From an uncultured Clostridia bacterium (lineage in GTDB: Bacteria > Bacillota > Clostridia > UBA1381): a stretch of DNA of 64,000 nucleotides. The stretch is from NCBI GenBank assembly GCA_947624485.1, contig CANQKM010000002.1:62001-126000 (forward strand), in the 5' to 3' direction. Below the pieces are notes generated by a model. It did not search any database. It was not told where the DNA came from and worked only from the letters and a program-made list of their open reading frames with translations. The position numbers were made by a program, and so were the translations under genes. This document shows positions 6,473 to 13,434 of this stretch, piece by piece. How positions within the stretch are numbered: position 1 is the first letter of the stretch; the number at the start of each line of letters is the position of its first letter.

Positions 6473-8765
6473 TTGATTTATCCCCCTCGGGTGGGATTTT
6501 CCCATAAATCTCCCGGTATTTTTTCAGCATATTTCTTTTGCTTATATTTTCATTTTCTGCCCTTTCTTCTTTGGTTTTGTCCGGAGAAAAATGCGCCTGG
6601 AAGTATACTTCTCCACGTTGAATAAATTGAGTAGCCACAAAAACAAAGATTTTTTCTATAAGCTTATAATGCCGCCTTTGCTTTTTTAAACTCAATTTAT
6701 CGTCCGAATTGTTTGCGTCGGATGGGCCTGAAATCTCGTTAGGAGTAAGCTGACGCAAAAAAATATAGAAGCTTTTTTCCGCATATATCGAATAGTAGTC
6801 CCTCGCAGGAATAATGGTTGTTAACGACTTAATGTAATACTCGTCCGCCCTATATTTTACGTCCGCATCATTGCCTGACATTTCATTCGTTTTCTGTGCT
6901 ACATCAAGCTCGCGGACAGTCTCCGGCTTGCAGAAACGCGCCGCCCGCTGTATCACAAAAAAGTCTCCGTCCTTAAGGGGTTGAATAAGATCGGATTCGG
7001 ATTCATCGTTGGCTATCTGCTGAGTGATATATCTCACATGCTTCGCAATCTGAGAGCGGAATTCATCACCCGCAAATTCTTTGGTGTCTCCTTGTCCTAT
7101 CCACTGACAAAGCTTCTCGCGAATGTTATCATCCGGGAAGTTAATGTCAATAAAGCTGTTAAACTCCGAATATGTCTTCCACCAAGGCTTAAGATATTTT
7201 CTTTCAAGACAGTCACCTATCAAATCATATACATGATTTACATTTTTCGCGACCTTTTCGAACTCCGGAATTTTATCGTGAGAACCGTCGCTGCACACAT
7301 TATACACGGCGGAACGTATATCCTCCATGGATATGTTTCCTTTACTCAGAGAATTAATTATCTTATAGATTGCCTCTAGCAAAGGCTGCTCAAACGCGTC
7401 TTTTTTATCCTCGGTCGGTTTATCCTTGATCGATTCATCCTCGGTCGATTTTGCCTCGCTCATTTTGTTGTAAATATCGTTTAGCAAGAAAATCCAATCG
7501 CTGTCGGAACAATGCCGGTCGATAATTGCTTCCGGCGAAAACAGGCGGCTTTTCGATACCATTCCCAGCCGGGCGGTTCCGAATTTCTCTATTTCCTGAA
7601 ATATTTTATTTTCCTCCGCTTTAATATTATCAAGCTTCTTGCAAAGCTTCGCGATTAAATTTTTAAAGTCGCGCATATTGTGATTCAGCCTTCTGAATAT
7701 GTACGTATTTATGAAGTCGGAATATACAACGGCATGATGATTGTATACGTACATATATAAATCGTCTCTCGCTTCGATCATATTTTGCAGCGCGGATACC
7801 GCTCGGTTTGTAAACACTATCGAGTATTCTCCGTTTAAATGCATATTCCTGAACAAGCGCGAGGTGTCGATTCCCGGTGTTCCTATCTGTGTCATATATG
7901 AATCGCGCATAATATAATCAAGCTTGTCCATATCAAATATGGGCGAATTTATAAGCCGTACCATAACGTTCTTTTTTTGATTTTCCTTTAATGCTTTTTC
8001 GCCTTTTTCTTCGCCATCTGAAAAAAGATTTACAGACGTATCATATTCATATCCGAGAATACAGCGAATGACTAATTCTATGTCCACATATAAATTGTCT
8101 TCTAAATTTTCTTCGGGAAATAAATCGGCAAATTGTGTCAATTTATCATAGAATGTGTCCATAATAATTATACAGGATAGCTTTTCGTGAACCGCGCCGG
8201 GGATTTTTTTGCCATCGTCTATACGTTTTTTAAAAGCATCTTCCAAATTTTTTAAACGGTCTAATATTTTAGCCTTGTTTGAATCCTCGTCTGGGGCCTT
8301 GTTTGAGGTTCTAGCTGAAATTATAGCAAGCAGTTTGTTATCTACTTCTTTTTCGTCGTATTGCGTCTCGCCGAGATGAGAAAACGGGCAATGCCCGACG
8401 TCGTGCAGCAGTGCCGCTTCTGACGCGCTGAGTTCCATCCATGGCGTGAATATTTCCCCATCGTTACGGTTAGATGAAGTCGTCAACAAACCGGAGTCGT
8501 CATTAAGCAGACGCTCATTATGCTTAAGACTTTTTATTGCGCGCCTTGTCAATTCCATTACGCCTAAGGAATGTTCAAACCGGGTATGACGCGCTCCGGG
8601 ATATACCGCCTGACATGTCAGCTGCCGAATGTCTTTCAGACGCTGAAACTCTCTTGTGTCAATGATGTCAAGTTCAAATTTTGTCAGAGATATATATCCG
8701 TGAACATGATCTCGTATGGATTTGGCTATTTCCGTGTAGTATTTTTCTTCAGTTGGATTGTACAT
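6450..8765 (-). CDS. SAMHD1/dGTPase-like HD phosphohydrolase
   Basis: 771-residue HD-domain protein of the SAMHD1/dNTP triphosphohydrolase family, which converts dNTPs to nucleosides plus triphosphate. Visible landmarks are HGYISLTKFELDIIDTREFQ near the start, RHTRFEHSLG (His60, His65), the ALLHDVGHCPFSHLGE core (His121-Asp122) and FDMDKLDYIMRDSY (Asp280), all in the order found in SAMHD1. The C-terminal 400 residues are helical and unassigned. It is first in a two-gene operon with the radical SAM gene, behind its own promoter, with AAGGGGG as SD. dNTP depletion by such enzymes is an established antiphage strategy; the role here is inferred from that and from the island context. Confidence 0.85.
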   Translation of the reverse strand: MYNPTEEKYYTEIAKSIRDHVHGYISLTKFELDIIDTREFQRLKDIRQLTCQAVYPGARHTRFEHSLGVMELTRRAIKSLKHNERLLNDDSGLLTTSSNRNDGEIFTPWMELSASEAALLHDVGHCPFSHLGETQYDEKEVDNKLLAIISARTSNKAPDEDSNKAKILDRLKNLEDAFKKRIDDGKKIPGAVHEKLSCIIIMDTFYDKLTQFADLFPEENLEDNLYVDIELVIRCILGYEYDTSVNLFSDGEEKGEKALKENQKKNVMVRLINSPIFDMDKLDYIMRDSYMTQIGTPGIDTSRLFRNMHLNGEYSIVFTNRAVSALQNMIEARDDLYMYVYNHHAVVYSDFINTYIFRRLNHNMRDFKNLIAKLCKKLDNIKAEENKIFQEIEKFGTARLGMVSKSRLFSPEAIIDRHCSDSDWIFLLNDIYNKMSEAKSTEDESIKDKPTEDKKDAFEQPLLEAIYKIINSLSKGNISMEDIRSAVYNVCSDGSHDKIPEFEKVAKNVNHVYDLIGDCLERKYLKPWWKTYSEFNSFIDINFPDDNIREKLCQWIGQGDTKEFAGDEFRSQIAKHVRYITQQIANDESESDLIQPLKDGDFFVIQRAARFCKPETVRELDVAQKTNEMSGNDADVKYRADEYYIKSLTTIIPARDYYSIYAEKSFYIFLRQLTPNEISGPSDANNSDDKLSLKKQRRHYKLIEKIFVFVATQFIQRGEVYFQAHFSPDKTKEERAENENISKRNMLKKYREIYGKIPPEGDKSNGKEKEK

Positions 8766-8843
8766 ATAAGCAGCCCCCTTTTCTTAAAGATTCCTCATAT
8801 TTATTTTTTGAGACTTGCAGCCGCTATAATTATATTTAAATAT

Positions 8844-8872
8844 ATTTTAACATAATAATATATTTTTTTCAA
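8844..8872 (-). promoter_or_regulatory. Promoter of the HD/radical SAM operon
   Basis: On the minus strand TTGAAA, 17-bp spacer, TAAAAT, about 80 bases upstream of the HD start codon. Confidence 0.6.
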
Positions 8873-9388
8873 TACATAAATTCATTTAAGCAAATTTATT
8901 TGATTTTTCATTTTTATTCCCCAGCCAAAGTAAACGTTGGCAAATAACAATAATTGCATATATTTGGGCTTCTTTTTGAATATATCAGCTATGCTTTGCT
9001 TACGTTTTGACAGCAAAATAACAAGGCATTCGGCTATGATATAAAATATAAATTTTTTTGCTCCACAAATTCGTTTGGGTTATTCAATTATCTTTATTAC
9101 CAATTATCAGCTTATTACTTTTTGACTGATAAATTCTATAGCCCGGCGATAATTGTAAGTATCATATTAGGACTCAATATCGAAGAAAATAATCTTTACA
9201 ATGTGAATTGGAATTATAAAACGAAGAGCTTTTTGAAATTTTCAGAAAATTTTAAAATATCTTTTTTCAAATTATGGATTTGTGTGTTAAAATAGTTATA
9301 CATAATGCAATAATAGCTCCAGTAATTTTAAAATGCCTGAAATAAGTCTACAATAAATATTTAAATCGGTTCAAAACTACTCAACCGC
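8873..9388. other. A+T-rich intergenic region with no visible gene
   Basis: No reading frame with a credible SD or family resemblance is visible on either strand. It separates the minus-strand HD operon from the attachment region. Confidence 0.4.
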
Positions 9389-9417
9389 TTGACATTTTAG
9401 CAAATAAACAGTATAAT
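9389..9417 (+). promoter_or_regulatory. Perfect consensus sigma-A promoter pointing across the attachment site
   Basis: TTGACA, 17-bp spacer, TATAAT. The next rightward gene is more than 1.2 kb away, past a bidirectional terminator. The predicted transcript runs through the arm-type repeats and the GAGTGGGAAT core. A 13-bp bulged inverted repeat (9454-9466 with 9481-9494) overlaps the arm repeats in its early part. Confidence 0.7.
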
Positions 9418-9469
9418 GATACCATAAACAAGGAGCACCTTCCACAGCTAAAATGCTCTGTTATCACCT

Positions 9470-9491
9470 TGATAACAAAATGATAACAAGA
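9470..9491 (+). repeat. Tandem 11-bp integrase arm-type site (left neighbour element)
   Basis: TGATAACAAAA followed directly by TGATAACAAGA. The same pattern (TGRYARCAAWA twice in tandem) recurs at 9659 and 18907. It ends 98 bases before the GAGTGGGAAT core at 9589, exactly as the 18907 site ends 98 bases before the core at 19026. Confidence 0.65.
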
Positions 9492-9588
9492 GCATAAAAC
9501 GGCGGAATAATATGAATTATTCAAATTTTAAAAAGACCTGTAAATAATACAAAAAATAATATCAAAACAAATTTGTTTAATAAGCATG

Positions 9589-9610
9589 GAGTGGGAATAG
9601 TAGACGACTC
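9589..9610 (+). other. Attachment core of guaA type (left end of the element)
   Basis: Begins GAGTGGGAAT and ends ACTC, an imperfect inverted repeat. GAG TGG GAA is the last three codons of guaA (Glu-Trp-Glu), a known target of a class of island integrases; here it is followed by a stop (TAG). The bases before it do not encode GuaA, so this is an element end rather than guaA itself. Confidence 0.6.
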
Positions 9611-9658
9611 GGCAGAAACCGCGCTGTTATGCGGTTTTAGCGGATTTCAGACTTGATT

Positions 9659-9680
9659 TGATAGCAAAATGATAGCACAT
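9659..9680 (+). repeat. Tandem 11-bp integrase arm-type site (left inner)
   Basis: TGATAGCAAAA followed by TGATAGCACAT, 49 bases inside the left core. Confidence 0.6.
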
Positions 9681-9740
9681 CGAAAAACACATTTATTGTA
9701 AGTTTCCGGTGGCTTTGGCGTAAAGATTACGTTTATATAG

Positions 9741-9780
9741 AAAAGGCATTATCGACTTTTGCGGTCGGTAATGCCTTTTT
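9741..9780. terminator. Bidirectional rho-independent terminator
   Basis: AAAAGGCATTA pairs with TAATGCCTTTT and an inner CGAC pairs with GTCG, leaving a 7-base loop. T tracts exist on both strands. On the minus strand it ends the repressor gene. Confidence 0.8.
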
Positions 9781-9783
9781 GCG

Positions 9784-10311
9784 TTATTTGTTGGGTTTAT
9801 CCTTAAGATCATCTACAAGCATATCGCTTAACTCCTGTGACGGTGTTACTTTGACATATCCTTTTAGATTTGCAAAATCCGGATAACGATAACGCCATTT
9901 GTCGTATTCTTCTTTGGATATTTCACCTGCGTTATATTTCTCCGATTGCTCCGCCCATTGATAAACCATTTGAAGCAATTCGGGATTGAGCGTTTTGGTA
10001 TTGGTGAAATGCAGCGTTACTTCACCGTTTTCGAGCGATGCTTTAATGCCGTGTATATCCTCAATCGCAAAGAAGGTGTGCATTAAGCCAAAGTCGCTGT
10101 CTATATCGGGAACCGCTAACGCAAGAGGAGAAACGTCAAGAATGTTCGCAAGAGATTTCGCTACGTTTTCTTTCGGCGTTCTCGTGGAACATTCATACTG
10201 CGCCATGCGTATATCGGCGGACTTTTCAGGAAAACCGACAGCAATACCGAGCCACTTCTGCGTCATACCGCGCAGATTGCGAATAAACCGTATTCTTTCG
10301 CCTATTGCCAT
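9784..10311 (-). CDS. XRE-family repressor of the element
   Basis: 175 residues. The N-terminal helix-turn-helix (about residues 4-63) reads GERIRFIRNLRGMTQKWLGI with the recognition turn at about residues 17-40, then a C-terminal segment with KYNAGEISKEEYDKWRYRYP, commonly seen in repressors of Firmicute integrative elements. It is transcribed away from the excisionase/integrase genes from overlapping divergent promoters, the classical repressor layout. Repeated TTTGTTTAA boxes between the promoters are candidate operators. It probably controls excision and mobilisation genes and its own expression. Confidence 0.85.
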   Translation of the reverse strand: MAIGERIRFIRNLRGMTQKWLGIAVGFPEKSADIRMAQYECSTRTPKENVAKSLANILDVSPLALAVPDIDSDFGLMHTFFAIEDIHGIKASLENGEVTLHFTNTKTLNPELLQMVYQWAEQSEKYNAGEISKEEYDKWRYRYPDFANLKGYVKVTPSQELSDMLVDDLKDKPNK

Positions 10312-10344
10312 AATAATTCAACTCCTACAATATGTTATTGATAA

Positions 10345-10374
10345 AGTATATCATATATGTTTAAGAAATGTCAA
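10345..10374 (-). promoter_or_regulatory. Promoter of the XRE repressor
   Basis: Minus strand: TTGACA, 18-bp spacer, TATACT, 34 bases upstream of the repressor ATG. Confidence 0.65.
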
Positions 10375-10468
10375 GATATAATAAATAAATTTGTTTAATA
10401 TTTTTATATAAAACCTCTTGACATAAGCATAATAGTTTAGTATAATTAATATAAACTTATTTGTTTAA
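10356..10468. promoter_or_regulatory. Candidate operator boxes (T-W-T-GTTTAA) between divergent promoters
   Basis: TATGTTTAA at 10356, TTTGTTTAA at 10390 and TTTGTTTAA at 10460 flank and overlap the two divergent promoters. A further ATTTGTTTAA lies near 9570, next to the attachment core. Likely binding sites of the adjacent XRE protein. Confidence 0.4.
10418..10446 (+). promoter_or_regulatory. Consensus promoter for the excisionase/integrase operon
   Basis: TTGACA, 17-bp spacer, TATAAT. A leader of about 190 bases follows before the excisionase ATG and contains short hairpins (TTCTC/GAGAA at about 10515; TATCTC/GAGATA at about 10535). Confidence 0.75.
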
Positions 10469-10638
10469 GTAAAAAAATAAATGACCGTCCGAGCAGACAT
10501 ATCCCGCCAAGACTTCTCATAGGAGAACGAGCGTATCTCGCCAAAGAGATAACGACACAGCGCCCAAAAAGGTTGCCTGTTAGGAAACTGCATCGGGTAG
10601 AACGGCGAATAACTATTATAGGAAAGAAGGTAAGGAAT

Positions 10639-10851
10639 ATGACTAGCAACACTTTTATGCGCGAGGACGATGTTGCCGCCGAACTTGGCGTTTCAAAATC
10701 TTACGCATACAAAATTGTGCGGCAGCTTAACGCCGAACTAAAAGAAAAAGGCTTTCTTACGGTTTCCGGCAGAGTAAACAAGAAGTATTTTATGGAAAAA
10801 GTATGCTATGGCACACACGAAAGGAGCGAAAATAACAATGTCGGTTTATAA
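10639..10851 (+). CDS. Excisionase-like small helix-turn-helix protein
   Basis: 70-residue protein (MTSNTFMREDDVAAELGVSK start) with a winged-helix/MerR-like fold signature: DDVAAELGVSKSYAYKIVRQ is the helix-turn-helix, and GRVNKKYF resembles the wing. Such proteins precede tyrosine integrases in Clostridia elements and act as recombination directionality factors or activators. The internal ATG with AAGGTAAGGA upstream was chosen over a longer frame with no SD. Its last 14 bases overlap the start of the integrase fragment, typical of an xis-int pair. Confidence 0.75.
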   Translation: MTSNTFMREDDVAAELGVSKSYAYKIVRQLNAELKEKGFLTVSGRVNKKYFMEKVCYGTHERSENNNVGL

Positions 10852-11095
10852 GGATACAAAATCTAACACATGGAGAGCGGTTTATCGGTACACGGATTGG
10901 AAAGGAGACCGTAAGCAATCCCAGAAAAGAGGTTTTGCTACTAAACATGAAGCCCAGTCATGGGAACGTGAACAGCTTAACAAGTCAAAAGCAGATTTGA
11001 ATATGACGTTCGGAAGCTTTGTGAAAATCCATTCGGAGGATATGAAAAGCCGTATTAAGGAAAACACATGGCACACGAAGAAAACGAGGTATTAA
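10838..11095 (+). pseudogene. Tyrosine integrase, N-terminal fragment only
   Basis: 85 residues remain. MSVYKDTKSNTWRAVYRYTD and the KRGFATKHEAQSWE stretch are the AP2-like arm-DNA-binding domain of Tn916-type integrases, and FGSFVKIHSEDMKSRIKENT starts the core-binding SAM-like domain. The frame then ends abruptly. A full integrase is about 380-400 residues with catalytic R-H-R-Y, all missing here. The final codons run into sequence belonging to a MobC-like gene, so the C-terminal three quarters were lost in a deletion. An arm-site-binding peptide could still be made. Confidence 0.85.
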
Positions 11096-11331
11096 ATGCC
11101 GCGGTGGCGCTATCCGGCTTGCCAAAGCAGGAATACTGCTATCGTCATTGTATGAACCGTGATGTGGTAGTACAAGGAAACCCGAAAGTGTATAAGGCGC
11201 TCAAAGATGAACTGAAAAAGGTACTAACCGAACTGGAACGCATCAGCAACAGCAATGTTTCTGATGAATTGTTAGAAACCATTCAGCTAACAACGACTAC
11301 TTTGGATGGTATGCGAGGTGATGAAGTATGA
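11068..11331 (+). CDS. MobC-like mobilisation protein, N-terminally truncated
   Basis: 87 residues. The run SGLPKQEYCYRHCMNRDVVV and QGNPKVYKALKDELKKVLTE is typical of Firmicute MobC-like relaxosome accessory proteins, which bind oriT beside the relaxase. Normal members carry an extra N-terminal ribbon-helix-helix segment of roughly 25-40 residues; here the frame begins inside the integrase fragment, so that DNA-binding part is missing. The ATG at 11068 has no clear SD. Probably a deletion product, functional status doubtful. Family assignment is from remembered motifs. Confidence 0.55.
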   Translation: MAHEENEVLNAAVALSGLPKQEYCYRHCMNRDVVVQGNPKVYKALKDELKKVLTELERISNSNVSDELLETIQLTTTTLDGMRGDEV

Positions 11332-11501
11332 ACAAAGAAAAAGAAATGACTGCCGTAAACGCTTCTGAGGCAACAGAAGCACAGCAGTCATCACAACCTG
11401 ATAATATTATAACCGAAAACAGCGGCAAAATCAAGTCTTTTGATGAAGATTATGATTTGTATCGGCGTGAAATGCTGCGTCAAATTGATATGACGTATTA
11501 A
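11328..11501 (+). CDS. Small hydrophilic protein in the mobilisation operon
   Basis: 57 residues, starting at an ATG that overlaps the stop of the MobC-like gene (ATGA). It is rich in Glu, Gln, Ser and Asn, with a C-terminal segment FDEDYDLYRREMLRQIDMTY. No domain is recognised. Small acidic proteins of this kind are often found between accessory and relaxase genes in mobilizable elements. Translational coupling to the upstream gene supports it being real. Confidence 0.55.
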   Translation: MNKEKEMTAVNASEATEAQQSSQPDNIITENSGKIKSFDEDYDLYRREMLRQIDMTY

Positions 11502-11689
11502 GTATGAAAACACGCGCTCCCATGAGGGACGGAAAATATCGTTGCTGCGGGAAAGTGCGTGACGATGGTGACGGTCATGACGATGTTTTGGCGGTATGTA
11601 AAAGACCGTCACTATCGTCACCACCGTCACGGAAAAGGCGGCAAGCGAAGCGACGAAGCCTTCCAAACGGTGAACGAAATGTTCGCCGT
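11502..11689. other. Region without a confident gene, upstream of the oriT-like field
   Basis: Two overlapping open frames run rightward here (11504-11782 and 11559-11837), rich in Arg/His/Val repeats from a GTCAYGR-like repetitive sequence. Neither resembles a known family, and both run into the hairpin array. Confidence 0.35.
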
Positions 11690-11873
11690 ACACATACTCA
11701 GTCCCATATCGGTATTGAGTATGTGTTCCGTGTGCGAGGGCTGTACTTGCACACGGAAGCGGAAGTGGCGCTTACGCAATAAAGCCTCGCAGAGCGCAAA
11801 CAGTCGCAGACTGCCGCATTTTTGTCGGCTCCGCTGACAAAAGTGCTTTTGCGTTACTCTTGACAAGAGTAAC
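11690..11873. other. Candidate oriT: four hairpins in tandem before the MobV gene
   Basis: Four stems follow one another: 11690-11700/11716-11726 (11 bp), 11727-11736/11749-11758 (10 bp), 11820-11829/11833-11842 (10 bp, 3-base loop) and 11853-11861/11865-11873 (9 bp, 3-base loop). The relaxase start is 36 bases further on. Inverted-repeat arrays directly upstream of a relaxase gene are the usual form of oriT. AAGTGGCGCTTACG at about 11762-11775, between stems two and three, is a possible nick region. Confidence 0.5.
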
Positions 11874-11909
11874 AGAAATCTAAATTAGTTGAACTGGGGT
11901 GATAATTCT

Positions 11910-13043
11910 ATGAAAAGAACTATAAGCGTTATGATGGGAAAAGGTTCGTTGACACACAACAACAGAGATTTTGTTGCCGAAAATGTAGACAAGGAACGTA
12001 TTCAAAACGACATCACATATTGCAATGAAAACATCAAAACAGTTTATCACAAATTATTCGATGAAGCGCTTGAAAAATATAACGCTAAACAAACACGCAA
12101 GGACAGAATGATTGGCGACTACTACGAAAAAATCCGAACAGGTAAGCAGGAAAAGCCGTTTTGCGAGATTATACTTCAAATAGGTGATAAAGACAACATG
12201 GGAGCGGAAACCGAAAATGGACAGCTTGCGAAGAAAATTCTTGACGAGTATATGAAAGGATTTCAAGACCGCAATCCAAACCTTTATGTATTTTCAGCTC
12301 ACCTGCACATGGACGAAGCCACACCGCATCTGCACATAGATTTCGTACCGTTTACCACAGATAGCAAGCGCGGACTTGAAACGCGTGTGTCTCTCAAAAA
12401 GGCGCTCGAAAGTCAAAGCTTTGTGGGAACGGGCAGGAGCGATACGGAATGGAACAGGTGGGTTGAGTCCGAAAAAGAAGCCTTATCTCAAATTATGCTT
12501 GTCCACGACATAGAGTGGGAGCAAAAAGGCACACACGAAAAGCACAAATCCGTCAGCGAGTTTAAACGGGATAAGCTGGTTGAGGAAGTTGAAACTCTTG
12601 AAGACAAAAAACAAGATTGTATAGACGATATTTCCAAATATAAAAAAGCGGAGGACTTTGCACTTGCCACCGCTAAAAAGTTGGAAAATGAAGCGTTAAA
12701 ATTGCAGGAACCAACGCCGTTGATGTCGGCTAAAACATATAAGACAAAATACGCGGAGCCATTTATAAAGAAGCTGATTAAAATCATCAAAGACCTCGCC
12801 CGAAGGTGTTTTAGGGCTGAAAAAGAAGCAAAACAGTCTGTTACCGAGATTGCAAGGCTGACCGATGAGAACAGTAAACTAAAAGCACGGGTATGGGATT
12901 TGAATATGGAGAACAGCCGCCTAAAGGTTCAAGTTCGTGATTTTTATAGGTTGAAGGAACATTTTGGGATTGATAATGTAAGGGAGATTTTGAAAACGGT
13001 GGGTAAGTTAAGACAAAAGAAAAAGACTGATTTATCGAGATAA
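11910..13043 (+). CDS. MobV (Pre/Mob) family relaxase
   Basis: 377-residue plasmid recombination/mobilisation relaxase. The metal-binding 3-His motif HLHMDEATPHLHIDFVPF (about residues 131-148) is intact, preceded by the early catalytic-region motif and followed by the conserved GTGRSDTEWNRW stretch. The C-terminal 150 residues form a coiled coil (KAEDFALATAKKLENEALKL; later LTDENSKLKARVWDLNMENS). It nicks and joins one strand at oriT and remains 5'-linked to it. ATG at 11910 with GGGGTGAT upstream is preferred to the frame's first ATG. It has the full length of the family and is probably functional, unlike the integrase. Confidence 0.9.
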   Translation: MKRTISVMMGKGSLTHNNRDFVAENVDKERIQNDITYCNENIKTVYHKLFDEALEKYNAKQTRKDRMIGDYYEKIRTGKQEKPFCEIILQIGDKDNMGAETENGQLAKKILDEYMKGFQDRNPNLYVFSAHLHMDEATPHLHIDFVPFTTDSKRGLETRVSLKKALESQSFVGTGRSDTEWNRWVESEKEALSQIMLVHDIEWEQKGTHEKHKSVSEFKRDKLVEEVETLEDKKQDCIDDISKYKKAEDFALATAKKLENEALKLQEPTPLMSAKTYKTKYAEPFIKKLIKIIKDLARRCFRAEKEAKQSVTEIARLTDENSKLKARVWDLNMENSRLKVQVRDFYRLKEHFGIDNVREILKTVGKLRQKKKTDLSR

Positions 13044-13063
13044 ACAATTATAAATATTGCTTG

Positions 13064-13096
13064 CCCACACAGAAATGCAAAACATTTCTGCGTGGG
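13064..13096. terminator. Hairpin after the MobV gene
   Basis: CCCAC-A-CAGAAATG pairs with CATTTCTG-C-GTGGG (13 bp with a single mismatch) around a CAAAA loop. No clear T tract, so it is a weak terminator or an RNA-stability element. Confidence 0.5.
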
Positions 13097-13129
13097 TAGG
13101 TGAAAAATAGAAATGTGGCTTAAAAACTG

Positions 13130-13158
13130 TTGACTTATTTGCGGATTTGTGCTACTAT
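13130..13158 (+). promoter_or_regulatory. Promoter of the restriction-modification operon
   Basis: TTGACT, 17-bp spacer, TACTAT, about 47 bases before the controller ATG. Confidence 0.65.
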
Positions 13159-13205
13159 ATATTGTATATGATTAGGTGTAATAAAAGCAGAGAGGATATA
13201 GATAT

Positions 13206-13415
13206 ATGATTACTGAAAAAATCGGCAAACGCATCAGAGAGTTGCGCAAAGAAACAGGGCTGAGCCAAGAAAAATTTGCAGCAAAAATTGGCATGGACAG
13301 AACTTATTATGCAAGCGTTGAATTGGGGAAAAGGAATATATCTATCATAAATCTTGAAAAGATAGCGCAAGGGTTAAACATATCGTTGTATGATATGTTT
13401 AATGGAATAGAATAA
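13206..13415 (+). CDS. XRE/C-protein type controller of the R-M system
   Basis: 69 residues forming a single helix-turn-helix domain: GKRIRELRKETGLSQEKFAA, then DRTYYASVELGKRNISI and LEKIAQGLNISLYDMF. Size and sequence match controller (C) proteins of type II restriction-modification systems, small dimeric regulators that delay nuclease expression until methylation is complete. It is the first gene of the operon, 19 bases before the first methylase. A dedicated C-box was not resolved in the promoter region, so a generic repressor role is also possible. Confidence 0.8.
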   Translation: MITEKIGKRIRELRKETGLSQEKFAAKIGMDRTYYASVELGKRNISIINLEKIAQGLNISLYDMFNGIE

Positions 13416-13434
13416 TTTATTAGGAGTAATCAAA

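Noticed and set aside
11504-11837. Two overlapping open frames rich in Arg/His/Val (92 residues each)
   Set aside because: No SD of note, no family resemblance, both run into the oriT-like hairpins; the repetitive sequence keeps frames open by chance.
12513-12521. GAGTGGGAG, similar to the guaA core
   Set aside because: It lies inside the conserved relaxase coding sequence (Ile-Glu-Trp-Glu), lacks the ACTC partner and arm repeats, and is a coincidence.
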